A DNA stretch of 64,000 nucleotides from Atrina japonica (lineage: Eukaryota; Mollusca; Bivalvia; Pterioida; Pinnidae): NCBI GenBank assembly GCA_030159075.1, contig BROG01000140.1:764001-828000 (forward strand). Direction: 5' to 3'. Position 1 is the first letter of the stretch. Each line of letters opens with the position of its first letter. Both the position numbers and the translations under genes were made by a program. A model generated the notes under the pieces. That model made no database searches, had not been told where the DNA came from, and saw only the letters and a program-made list of their open reading frames with translations. Shown piece by piece: positions 13,555 to 24,958 of the stretch.

Positions 13555-15165
13555 ACTAAGGCACATCCGACCAACCCCGACTAGAAAAAGATTGGTCCGG
13601 TCTAGCCCAACGTGTCGGGTTAAAAATATCACTTCAAATAGACTGACGATCTATTATTAAAAAAATTGTTGTGGAAAGCCATTTTCTTCTTTTTGTAATT
13701 TATTTACCGATAGTGGGACATTTATTTACATTACCAGTGATTGTGATAATAGATATGTCGCTTATATTACGTGCCGTATAGACTTACTTTCATTTCGTCA
13801 ATTTTTTCGCCATATAATGTAATACGCCATCTGGTGAGAGATTGGTATATAAAATAACTAGAAAAATAGTAATATTACCAGGTTGACGCATAAAGCCACT
13901 GGAATGACACATCAGATTATGTTTTCGTAATTTTTAGATTATTTATATACAACTAAGAAGAATAAAATATTTCAATGTGAGGAGGGAAACAGTGTTCTAG
14001 GAATTTTGTTACAAATTGTACAAGTAGTTACATCGGGTTCAATATCACACTAGTATTGATATGGCTTAAATATTGAAAGCTAGATTGGTAAATACAAGGA
14101 CAATACCGACAAAATATCTTTTCATTTAATGTAAAACCTATATTATTAATTTTTAAAAGTAAATTATTCCACAAAATTATCATTACGATGGAAAGGAGCT
14201 TCAATTCAGTTACATGTCTCGTCATTTGGCGTCTTTTTCGGTAATTCTATGGACCCGCAAAAACTCAGATTGAAAGTGAAACTGAAAGCATCGGTCATAA
14301 AATCACAAGTGCATGCAGCTTCACTAGCGTAGCCTAGGCATATTTTAATTTAACCGGACATATAGAATGTAAGTTTCTTTCTTGATAGTTTTGTTTGAAT
14401 TGAGTCATGATATCTCTAATAAAGCAGATCAACTTACGATAACTATCGATATCTGTTTACAATGAGTGACTGACGACGGCTTCTTCATAGTAGTGTAGGC
14501 ATAACTAGAGATGAGGGTGTATCAAAGAAATCAAAGGGCGGAACAAAAATCAGAATTTATTTTACAATAATTAGGCCTAAAAGAAAATTTCAAACTTACA
14601 TACATACTTGTTTCTTGACTTCTATAAATAAATTGTCAAAACATTCTAGCTAACTGTCTATTCAGGTTTTATTTTGTTCTTGATAAAATTGTAAATCAGT
14701 GGAACATTCAGCATGAATACAGTGTACAAATTGAGGATAATTTACTTGCACCACTCAGAAATGACATGTATGTTTTATACTGTAACAAAATATACCTGTA
14801 TTCCAGTCCTACTTATTAGAGTTAGTAGGCTTGAGTACTCTAGAGATTATATGGAATTATTTCAATCATGAAATAATTCATTAATTTCTTTCTGTTCTTA
14901 TTTTTTTGTATGCAACTTATGAAATTAATATGTGAGCTATATTTTACCACTTATTAAAAATTAAAATATAGTGTTTTCATTATACCCTTAAAATCTCTAG
15001 ATGTAGTGTACCCTAATTAAGTAGGATATGAAACTCTGGAAGAGAGATATTGATAGATATGATGTAACCGAGGTCAGGTCTAGTGATGTTGAGGTCAGGT
15101 CTAGTAAAATTTTCTGGTACTGGTCTGACTGATCTAGTTCTTTTTAAAGTTAATGTTGAGCCCTG
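13555..15165. mobile_element. TIR element with 5-bp target duplication gaatt
   Basis: Left end caggctcaacactaa, right end ttaatgttgagccctg (inverted match). It is directly flanked by gaatt at 13550-13554 and 15166-15170. About 1.6 kb with no transposase frame recognised. Ends and target length match the family at 23749-25043. Confidence 0.72.
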
Positions 15166-15398
15166 GAATTGATATCTCAATGCTCTACAATGCGACAAAA
15201 TCACTTGCAAATGCAACCATATTTAAGGTATTGGCGAGTGTTAATTCTAATTTAGTCACCACATTGCGTCCAGTTTTCCCCCCGAAGTCGGAAATAGAAA
15301 GTTTGTCCATTTTTCACTGTGAAATTACATTATCCAAATCATGGTCTGTGTTATGTACTTTACAACAACCAATTTGGCTATTCAGTTTCGCATACATG

Positions 15399-16482
15399 TG
15401 ATAAAAATCAGTTCAACTACTATGCCACAACTGGAGATTTTTAATTTTTTAGCTGGAGATTTGGTCTCAAAACTGGAGATTTTTAATCAATGTTTCTATC
15501 GATGTTTTCTTGTCATTTTTTAGCTTTTTTGTATATTTTAACTTCTGATTGATTTCCTTGTTTTGTTCAATTATTTATCCAATTGAATGCCTTTTTTAAC
15601 TTATAGCACTAATTTTGCAAGTTTATACACATACCATTTAATAAAAGATAACAACTTTGTTTATAATCTAAAAAAATTAAGTTTCCATAATTTAAATGTG
15701 TTTTGTGACAATATAGATCTTTGAGGTAAATATGCTTTGCATGCTTGATTATAAATAAAATGATATTTTTTTTTTTCATTTTTTTGTTGAAGTACATTAC
15801 AAATATCTTTAGAGACTGTACGGTGTTGTAATAACTATTTTTGATGGCTGGAATCATGCTTCTAATCATCGATGATCCAAGTGTGTGTGTTACATGACAT
15901 ACACATACTCACTTAGTCTTATCACCAATTAACTGCCAATCAGTGGACAGGACGATGTTATATAATCATTATGTTTGTTTGTTTATTGTTGTTTAACGTC
16001 CCACTCAAGAATATTTCACTCATATGGAGACGTCAACAAATACCGGTGAAGGGCTTCAAATTTTCGCCTATGCTCGGCACTTACGGTCATTGAGCAGTGA
16101 GGGTTCTTTAACGTGCCGACACGTACTATGACACGGGACCTACAGTTTTTACTGTCTCATCCGAAAGACAGGAAACCAACCTGTCGCCGACGGGACTCAA
16201 ACTCACGACCTCACGATCCAGAGTCGAGCGCGCTACCGACTGAGCCAGGCCGGCTCATATAATCATTAATACCCTAAATAATTAACATGCCCACAGGCTA
16301 TTTACCTGTAAAAGTGTCAACAGATTAATAACCGGACATTTGCTGATAAGTAATTATGAGGAGTTTACATGTTGGGTCACACTTTTTTACTCGAAATTTC
16401 CGATGACGGAAGATTCTGAAACGTGAAGGGAGGGGCGGAAGGGACTCTAAAAATCAGAAGATTTTTCCTCCCGCCAGGAGAA
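15399..16482 (-). mobile_element. Dispersed element inserted in hAT-like copy 1
   Basis: Its reverse complement matches about 53385-54240 in MED23 intron 22 (shared gacacttttacaggtaaata and tgattatata). Flanked by an 11-bp imperfect duplication. It is itself interrupted by a SINE at 15972-16256. Class not determined. Confidence 0.65.
15972..16256 (-). mobile_element. tRNA-derived SINE, family A, copy 1
   Basis: On the minus strand it starts agccggcctggctcagtcgg (tRNA-like A box) and continues to a B-box-like ggtcgtgagtttgagtcc. A conserved body and an (aac)n-type tail follow. Perfect 12-bp target duplication atataatcatta at 15960-15971 and 16257-16268. Other copies: 52758-53037 and a partial one at 50005-50180. 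Confidence 0.9.
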
Positions 16483-16851
16483 TCGCATGTATGGTTTTGA
16501 TAAACTAGAGCGTCTAACTCATGTTGATTACTGTATAAAAACATATATGTTGTAATGTTTTTGACTTGAAACTTTCCGAGTAGAATAAGGTGACATTTTC
16601 TTTAAAATAGTGTCAATTTTAACAGAAGCATCTCTACCTCTTCATCGGACACTACCATAAGTTTAAACGATCTTGGTTAAAGGAATACTCGAAAAGCAAA
16701 TAAAATTAAAATACCCAGTAGAAATAATACCAATAGTAAAAAGAATTTCTAAAACATTACCTGTCAGATAAATAAGTAAAACTACACCTGTCTTTCTTAG
16801 GGAAAGTCGCACCTTTGATTACAGTGCAAGTGATGCGCACGACAATATTTT

Positions 16852-16861
16852 CCATATAAGG
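16852..16861. promoter_or_regulatory. Perfect CArG box (candidate SRF site)
   Basis: CCATATAAGG fits CC(A/T)6GG exactly. SRF controls many actomyosin genes, and this lies on the myosin light chain side of the intergenic region, about 200 bases inside the proposed first exon. A single match can occur by chance. Confidence 0.4.
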
Positions 16862-17064
16862 CACTATCAAAATAATGAATCATAAAAGACATTCCTAAGA
16901 CTGACCTCCTGACCCACCCTTCCAAAGCAGGAAATAGAGTCGCAAATAGTTTTAAACGGAACATTAAATTTTAAAAGTCGTGCTTTGTTTAAAATGTACA
17001 TAAATCATAATCAATGTTGATCGATATTCAATTTAAAATGAGTTAAAAAGAAAATTCTAAATAC

Positions 17065-17154
17065 CTTGCAAAAGTAAGAAAATTTGAAGAATGTAACCCT
17101 ACTGCTTTCCTCTTTTCGGACAGGATGTACAAGTGAAGTAATTGCGCATGTGCG
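17065..17154 (-). promoter_or_regulatory. Candidate promoter / noncoding first exon of the myosin RLC gene
   Basis: The minus strand shows a GCGCATGTGCG-type NRF-1-like palindrome at 17144-17154, then a stretch ending in a good donor (ttgcaag, then gtattt) at 17065. A leader exon is required by the acceptor at 9036. This is the best candidate I see, but no transcript evidence is available. Confidence 0.3.
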
Positions 17155-17929
17155 TAGATTATTTTTTATTAGTGCATATTTTCCAATATAACAAGAATAA
17201 TAAAGAAATAAACATATCTAGTCAAGTTGTTGCCAGATATCATAGATTTTCATTTATTATTTCTCTATATTTCTTTCAATCCTCATTATAAACAAAAATA
17301 AAACTTATGATCATTACAGTGTATTGCTTAAAATAGGAAAAGTCTCAAACGGAAGCGAAAAGCTAACCCCTAAACGGAAATCTAAATAGCTATCGATTAA
17401 ACAATGTACAGTGACAAGGGGAGAATATCCCCTAAAGGTGATGAAAAAAGGTGTAAAACGTTTAATTTTTGTATTCAAAGTAATAAAATTAGTAACAAAT
17501 TTCCTAAAATGTTCATGTCTCGCGCCGCTCTGCGAATTTTCTTAAATTTGCACCCAAACTAATTCCACAGTCTCCATTTAGTTAAGTATGCCTATGCATA
17601 AACAGTTTTAAAACAATTTTATGTCAGCACCCTCAAAACCCCACCCCTCCCCTTTAAAAAATTCTACATCCGCCACTGTTGTATATACATATGTAATTAA
17701 AAAAACAATAATAACCAATATTAACCTCCTTTTTATTTGCTTCCTACGCCACTGCACACACTCTTCACATGCTGGCGGATCTAGAGGGGTTGTCTTTTTT
17801 GAATTTTCATTTTTTTGTAACTTTTCAACTTTTTCAGTTATGTGCCACAGAAGACATTCGCTCAGCAGTGTCATCAAGGCACATAAAAGTTGAAGAATTG
17901 TCAAAATGAGATAGAAGGATTATTACTAA

Positions 17930-17934
<5 letters not shown>

Positions 17935-17963
<29 letters not shown>
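17935..17963. repeat. (TA)n microsatellite
   Basis: About 28 bases of alternating TA abutting the left end of the MITE. Confidence 0.95.
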
Positions 17964-17968
<5 letters not shown>

Positions 17969-18813
17969 AATAAAAAAGTGTAGAACATCACAATTTCTTT
18001 CTTTCTTTCTTTAATCCGTTATCAAAATATTCGATCCAGAACTTAACAGAAAATAATTTAAATAATTTATATGATTTATATAATCTATATATTTAATATA
18101 TTTTTTTTTTTTTTTTTTTTTAAACACGTTTATATATTTATTTTTACAAGACTCCTACATGCCCACCTGGCCAGGGGGTATGGAGTAGATTTGCTGACCA
18201 AAATGCCTATCATTTATTCTGTCTTACATCAAACACACACACACACACGAGAGAGAGAGAAGAGAGAGAGGGGGAGAGGGAGGGATGGAGACAGACAGAC
18301 AGAGAGAGAGATATGCACATTATTTCTTTTATGGACAATATAATAGATTATTATACATGTTATACTACAAGGGATTAGGGTACTTTGTGGCAGCTATAAA
18401 AACTAAAACTAAATTCATTAATTCAATCTTTTGGTTTTCATCAAATATAATTCTCCAAGAATACCAAAGTTGATTATTTATCTAGTTGGTTACTTTTTGA
18501 GTACAATTCTTTTTGTATATTGTAAACATAATTTAAATATGAAACAAATTGTCTTACCGATAAATTTTGTTTCAGACATTTGCACTTATAAATGAAATGT
18601 TTCAAATTCAAAACTATTATTATATATTTAATATATAATTCTGTAAAAATTATTGCTACCGCGTGACGTCACTAGAACGTCATTTAACAATAAACAATAG
18701 TAACTGTTAGTAACTACAGTTTCCGTCTGAAGAACCACGATGGTGAAAGCGCTCACGGATTAAAGAAAGAAAGAAAGAAATTGTGATGTTCTACACTTTT
18801 TTATTTAAATATT
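17963..18813. mobile_element. MITE with about 55-bp terminal inverted repeats
   Basis: aaataaaaaagtgtagaaca plus the following tttcttt repeats and aatccg (17963-18018) recur inverted at 18756-18813. The interior holds poly-T, (CA)n, (GA)n and a CRE-like TGACGTCA at 18664-18671. No coding frame. Confidence 0.75.
18232..18312. repeat. (CA)n / (GA)n compound microsatellite
   Basis: acac run followed by imperfect gaga and gacagaca runs inside the MITE. It creates an open frame with no protein meaning. Confidence 0.9.
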
Positions 18814-19189
18814 TATCGCTGTACCAAGAAAACTAATATCAAAAATATATATATATATATATAACATGTGTTGTATATGTCTCTGATATAAGCAAACTGG
18901 TTTTTTTTTTCTACTCACTAATTTTTTTATTCTTGAAGTTTGCGAATTTCACAAAACATTAAGGTTTATTACTTGGTCTTGCATGATACCGCTTTCTGTC
19001 TCGGAACATCTACAAGCTCAACTTATGAAGTCTTTTTGACAAAGCGATCCTTTTATTTGTTTTGACCACCTTTTCGCAAACTATAATTTTGATATTTTAT
19101 TTATGATATTTTAATTTTATTTGTTTTGGCCCATATTTTCGCAGACTGTAATTTTGTTATTTTATTTATAATATTTCACTTTTTGATTA

Positions 19190-19395
19190 TAAATAGTGGT
19201 TACGTCACACTCAACACTTTTTCAGTTCTATGGTGTCGGTCCGCTGCCAATTTTTACTGGAGGAGAATACCCAGTTATAATGTACCCAGGATGAGATCGC
19301 CACCCTTCCGCGAGTAAACTGGCAGAACTTTTTGAGATTTCGAGTCCTGGTTCAAAGTGCGGTGTTCTTACCACTCGACCACGAAGATCCCAATA
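19190..19395 (-). mobile_element. tRNA-derived SINE, family B, copy 1
   Basis: On the minus strand it starts gatcttcgtggtcgagtggt (A box), has a B-box-like ggactcgaaatct, and a body with ggtattctcctcc and gtgttgagtgtgacgtaa. The body matches family B copy 2 at 46238-46473. Degenerate, so old. Confidence 0.65.
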
Positions 19396-21003
19396 ATATT
19401 TTAGTATCTGAAACTGGCGTCTGAGAGCAAAAATGTTTCCCGATATATTTATCGTTCTTGCGTTGTTTGCTGAGTTGGATACATGTAGTTTGTCAATTCC
19501 ATGTGTTTGGGATAAAAACAGGTCCCGATTTAATGTCTAGAAGTTAGATACTGGCCTCTCTGGGGTTATAAAATTGAATAGGTTTTCGAGGGGCTGGGGG
19601 TTACTTGATATCCTCTTCGACATGTATGGAAGCTAGAACTGCCGTCTCTTCGGGCTTTGCCGAACCCCAAGCACTGTTTTCTGAAGAGGTGCTTGTCTCC
19701 TGGTACAACAGATTCTTTCACACATTTTATCTGATGGTTTATTTATCTGTGCAACGATTGATGTTTTGCGTAAACGAAATTGTGAACTATATATTATAAT
19801 TATGTAAGTCCTCAACTCCTTTGAAAAAATTCTGTATATGTAACTTCACACACATATTATTAGTGAAAAATGTCATCAAAATATCAAATAATCAGCCTTT
19901 TAGAATTTTTGCACCGATTCTTAAAAATTGTCTTGAAACCCGATATAAAAAAAATCAGCTGTAATTACACAGACGGACAAGTTCCAGTGATACACTCACT
20001 TTAGAAATCTATGTACATAAAGTCACTATTTTATCCTGTACACCTTTTTAATTTTGAAAAAAAGGATTTCAATAAAGGTGTAAAGAAATCTCTGGAAATC
20101 CAGAGGTAGGATCAAGTGCCATGGGGGAGTAAACATACCCTGTTGACCAGTCACACTCGTCATGATTCCACAGTCAAAATGAAATAAGTGAGAAATAAAT
20201 CCTCGTCATAATTGGTACAGACGTCTCAACAACGAAAAGGCAATCCAACATTTCACCTAGTGAAACAGAGTAATCGCAAACAAGGATATTATACAGACCG
20301 TAAAATTTGCGGAACGTTGACATTAAACGCAGTTTTCGAGATCCTTGTGTCAATTATTACTATTTAAATGTGAAAATAGACGATTGGGATGCCGTTTTTC
20401 GAATAGCCTTTTGTTGTTAATTTCCCGTCTATGTAGTCAGTAAACTGTCAAAATAGAAAGCGTTTGATTCTGTTGTGACTTTAATTTCTAGTTCGCTGGG
20501 ATATATTGCATTGACATGTGTATGGAAATTGTCAATATTAATTAACAACACGTCGTCGATATATTATCTGAATATCAAATTAAAGGCCACCGCTAGCTTT
20601 TTCTTCTTTTGATTCAGAAACCTCTGGATGAATTCTGCTTCATCAAGTACCAATAAAGGGACATAATCCCATGGGAATGCCGACACTTTGCTTAAAGGTC
20701 TGATCTACAAACATTACAAATATATTGCCTATCAAAAATCAGGGCATCCTTTTCTACTTCAATGTATTTATTGTTGAATCAAAGTGGCGTTATATTTAAT
20801 TTTTCGGGTACCTCTTTTAGTGAAAAAAATATGCAGAATAGTTGTGTAAATAGTTGAAAAGCCGTATATTTTGAAACTATTAATTCAGTGGAAATGGCGT
20901 GTCTTTAAATTTTCTAAAAGCTGTTTAGAATTTTTAAGTAACCCCATTTTACATCACGTTATAAGATGTTCATCCGTTTATCTCAGCCTTTAAAAAGTTT
21001 GGC

Positions 21004-21036
21004 CTTTCCGGTCCCGCAAGTTAAATTGATGGCGGT
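21004..21036 (+). promoter_or_regulatory. Core promoter elements of MED23
   Basis: An ETS-type site (ctttccggt, 21004-21012; reverse ACCGGAAAG) and a YY1-type GATGGCGGT (21028-21036) lie just before the first MED23 ATG at 21072. This pair is common near start sites of housekeeping genes. Function is inferred. Confidence 0.5.
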
Positions 21037-21071
21037 CTTCAAACTTGATTGTTGCCTATGTTGGATTGACA

Positions 21072-21125
21072 ATGTCTCAAAGAACCGTAGAAGAAAGCAT
21101 CATTGATACCGTTCACGACATTGTG
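21072..21125 (+). CDS. MED23: MED23 exon 1 (start exon)
   Basis: Encodes [18 protein letters not shown], then donor gtgaga, phase 0. It supplies the short N terminus needed before exon 2 and sits 36 bases after the YY1-like motif. An upstream ATG at 21029 is out of frame. Sequence similarity to known N termini is weak, so the assignment leans on phase, position and promoter motifs. Confidence 0.72.
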
Positions 21126-24100
21126 GTGAGAAAAATACATGTATAAGTTTTTCAATTTAGAAATCGACAAGCCTGTATAATACGTATAAACGCGTGAGAG
21201 ATTTTTAAAATCGCAGTGAAATTGAGTTGCTGAGAAATGAAAAATGAAAGTAGAGTTTTTACTTGAGACCATTGAGGATTAGCTATTAACTATGGACAGG
21301 CCAGAGACTTTAACCAGCAGTTTTACATCGCTTCTAACATGTTCAATTAATGTTTCATTGCTTTAAATAAAATAATAACATGAACTACGACTATGTTTTG
21401 AAAATGAGAGAAAACGCAACTCCCGAGTCCTGTTTTACTTTTAGTACAAATGACTCTACTGGTACTGTGACAGTTCCCGGACAATTTTTTATAATTTCTC
21501 TTAAAATCTCCCTAATTTCATGCCACACAGATATGAAATTTTATATAATCAAACGTCACCTCAATATCCTTAAAAATATGCAAAGAAACAATCGGAAAAG
21601 GATTTTAAATGACCTTGTTCTAGAGTTTTCCCTATTGAAGTGCGGCGCTACCTTTCTAACCTTTACTGTAACAGATCTCAGACGGTTACGTTTAATGAAT
21701 TTCTTTAGGCTCAACAAAGAGTGATTTGGATAAAATTTATGTATTCATTATTAGGAATGAGCAGTCTTATATGATATGATATATTATATGAATATATCCA
21801 TGTGTTTTGTTTGATTTGAAAAGTTATTAATCTTAATTTTTCTCATGTCGTCATGAAATCACTTCCCCCAGCGCGTGAAAATGAAAGTTGAGAGGAATAC
21901 AGATAAACTAATGTAACAAATCATTAAAAATAGTTGTTTTCAAATTTCTGGCTGCAATGCATCTCTTTAGATTGTATAAGCAGACGACATGTAGGAATAT
22001 ATCGAGTGAAATCCTGTTAGTTATACCCGAATTCATAAATCGTCCGGGAACTGTTATTGTCCGGGAACTGTTACAGTACCAGTAATGAGGGTCAGAGAAT
22101 GCATTCTCTGGGAGCCTGTCTAATATCACTACAGCTTTCTTGCAAAATGACATCATAGTTTAGTTATGAGTAATAAGACATAGGTAAAACCTATGAGAGG
22201 CAAAAGCATTCATCATCAGATTTTCAGGGCTCTTACATGGGTCCATGGAAATAATGAAAACAACAAGGAAATACAGAAAACACCTGAAAAAGCACCAAAA
22301 TCACCAATATAAATCTGACAAACAACTTAAATATTATATATATTGATATTTGAATATGTAAAGTTTAACAGAAATTAGATGCATTTGAAAGAAGTTACGA
22401 TAGTTTAATACACAAGTCATGGCAATGAACTTTGGTTTGACAAAAAAAAAAATACACATAGTGGTAGTCTATGGATTTTTTTATTCATCTACCGCTGTGA
22501 AAAAATCTACCGATTTCTACCTAGTTACTAATTTTCAACTGATTTCCATATATTTCTACTGCTTTCTTTCCATTTTCCGGTGATCAGCATACCTGCCAAC
22601 TATTCCAATATGGGCGGAACAGTCCTGATTTTCATATATAAATTCCACGTTATGCACTGTCCGATTCTGCTTTCCGTTTTCTCGTTTAGACACAGAATCT
22701 TACAAACGTTTGAATGCAATATCGATATTCAGGCTTCACTTTGAAACAGCCCAAGCATATGGCAATGATGGACACATCTCTGCCGTTTCTAGTGATACTG
22801 TATAAAAGATGGAATCGCCTAAAAAGAATGTCAAGCGGATGCAGAAATTCAAGGACTATTATTCAAGTCAATTTAATGGTGTCATAACACCATTGACACG
22901 AGGATGCAGCTATGCATTATGTACAATGTGTCATACAGACATTACTATTTGGCATGGCAGTTTCAACGACATTAAAAAACACTTAAATACACTTAAAATA
23001 CACTTAAAAATGCTGTGTCAATAGAAGGAAATCATTGGTTAAACAGTTATTTTTTTTACAAATAATGATGATGTTTATCACGTAACGAGAGCTAAAACTT
23101 TATTTTCAGAGTTTATGATTAAATAAATTGTCAGAAATGACAGTTAACACATTTATTTATATAACCTCAGTTACCCTTTTTGGTTTTTTTTTTTTATTAT
23201 TAAAAGCAGATTTAATTTTTCCTATGAAATTTCATTTAGAGTGAACTAGTCAGTCAACATTTGTTGTTTTATCATATCATTTTTATGATTTAATGAAAAA
23301 AAGTGCAATATGAAGATTAAAACCTTCAAATAAATATTTGGGTATGCAAAAATATTCATAATAAATGTTAAAATCCTCGAGAAAAAAAATCAAGCTTTTG
23401 ACTTTATAATCATATTTCCAAATATTTCTTTAATCAAACTGAAATTATGTTTCTTTCAGGTAAGTCTAGTTATTTATTTTCTGCATTCCAAATGCAACTG
23501 CCATGTTAGAACATTCATAATTTAGTACTTTAAAATTCATTATAACAAAGGACTATATATGATAGAGATGCCTATATACCCACCAATAAAATGAAAATTA
23601 AGTATTCCTTGTAAAGTTCATGGTTGTACACATTATGAAGTTTAAGATTAGCACTTTACATACACACGGAAAACAAAAGTTTCCTTGTCTGGAAAGTGTC
23701 TTAAAATCGACATTAAAATATGCATATTTTCAATATTTTATCTACTTTCAGCGCTCTACAATGCGACCAAATCACTCGCAAATGCGATCATTTTTTAGAT
23801 TTTGGCGAGTGTTTATCCTCATTCAGTCGCCACATCGCGACCAGTTTTTTCCCCGAGCCGGAAATCAAAAGTTTGTCCGTTTTCACTGTGAAATTACATT
23901 ATCGAAATCTTGGTCTGTTATGCGCTTTAGAACAACCAATTTTGTTAACTAGAGCATCTAACTCGCGTTGATTACTGTATAAAAACACGTTGTATTGCAC
24001 TCATGTTTTCGACTTGAAATTTTCCTAACAGCACACGATTACATTTTCTTTTCTCGGTCGATTTCAACAGAAGCATCATTAGACACTATTAAGTTTAAAC

Positions 24101-24863
24101 GATCTTGGTTAAAGGAATACTGGAACCGAGTTATGGCTAGTGTTCGACTAGGCCAAACTTTTTGTCCCGATTTCGATTTCAATTTAAGCGGTTTTTAAGT
24201 GGTAAAATCGGGGCAGAAAGTACGACCTAGTGTTCGACGAGGAGGGCAGGCAGACCACAGCCTGATTCCTTTGGGGATTCTATCGTGGGGCAACAATAAA
24301 ACGGCCGTGACAGAATCCCCAAAGGGATTGACCACAGTCGGAACTGGAGATTTTATCTGTAAATTAAAATCGAGAGTCAAACACCCGATTGTCGGACAAA
24401 AACCTATAAATTAAAGAACTTTATAGGTGTTTTTCTGACGATCAGGTCACTGGTGTTGGACTCTACATTTTAACTTACAGACAAAATTTACAATTCTTGT
24501 GAGCAGTCTCTGTTTGGAAATTCTGTCGAAAAGAAACTGGCGCTAAAATTTTAAAAACAAAGTTTAAGGTTGCCTCAATATTAGAGTAACAAATTTGAAA
24601 AATATAGGCATAGAAACACTCCTCGATTGATAAAAAAAATGCACAAAAGGTCAACATGCAGTTTATAACCTTGTTTTAAATGAATAGAAACAATAAAATG
24701 TTACATCAACTTAGAAAATTAATATTTTATTTCATTTCTGTATTTTCATCCAGTGTATTTTTTTAAGAACACACACACACACACACATATATATTGTCAT
24801 CTTTCACTTGATAAAGGCCAAATGGCCGAAAATTTGTGAAATTTGAGTGTTTTCTGTTTTTTT

Positions 24864-24958
<95 letters not shown>

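Larger units (their letters stand above)
15178..16695. mobile_element. hAT-like element family 1, copy 1, interrupted
   Basis: 15178-15398 and 16483-16695 align in order with the left half of the element at 23749-25043 (ctctacaatgcga start; later taaacgatcttggttaaagg). The two halves are separated by a 1.08-kb insertion flanked by near-identical tcgcatacatg and tcgcatgtatg. The right half is missing, so the copy is truncated. Confidence 0.75.
9036..21071. other. Intergenic / leader-intron region between the two genes
   Basis: No conserved coding exon was recognised in these 12 kb. The part nearest the myosin gene is probably its 5' leader intron. The rest carries the mobile elements listed separately (11455-12342, 12499-12675, 13555-15165, 15178-16695, 17963-18813, 19190-19395). 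The stretches 9.5-11.4 kb and 19.4-20.9 kb show nothing I can name. Confidence 0.7.

Noticed and set aside
21029..21106. Upstream ATG (MAVFKLDCC frame) as the MED23 start
   Set aside because: It is out of frame with the exon ending at 21125 and stops; it overlaps a YY1-like motif and is probably in the 5' UTR.
21380..21724. 114-codon plus-strand frame in MED23 intron 1
   Set aside because: It overlaps a MITE end, has no domain or homologue I recognise, and the inverted MITE end produces a similar peptide on the other strand.
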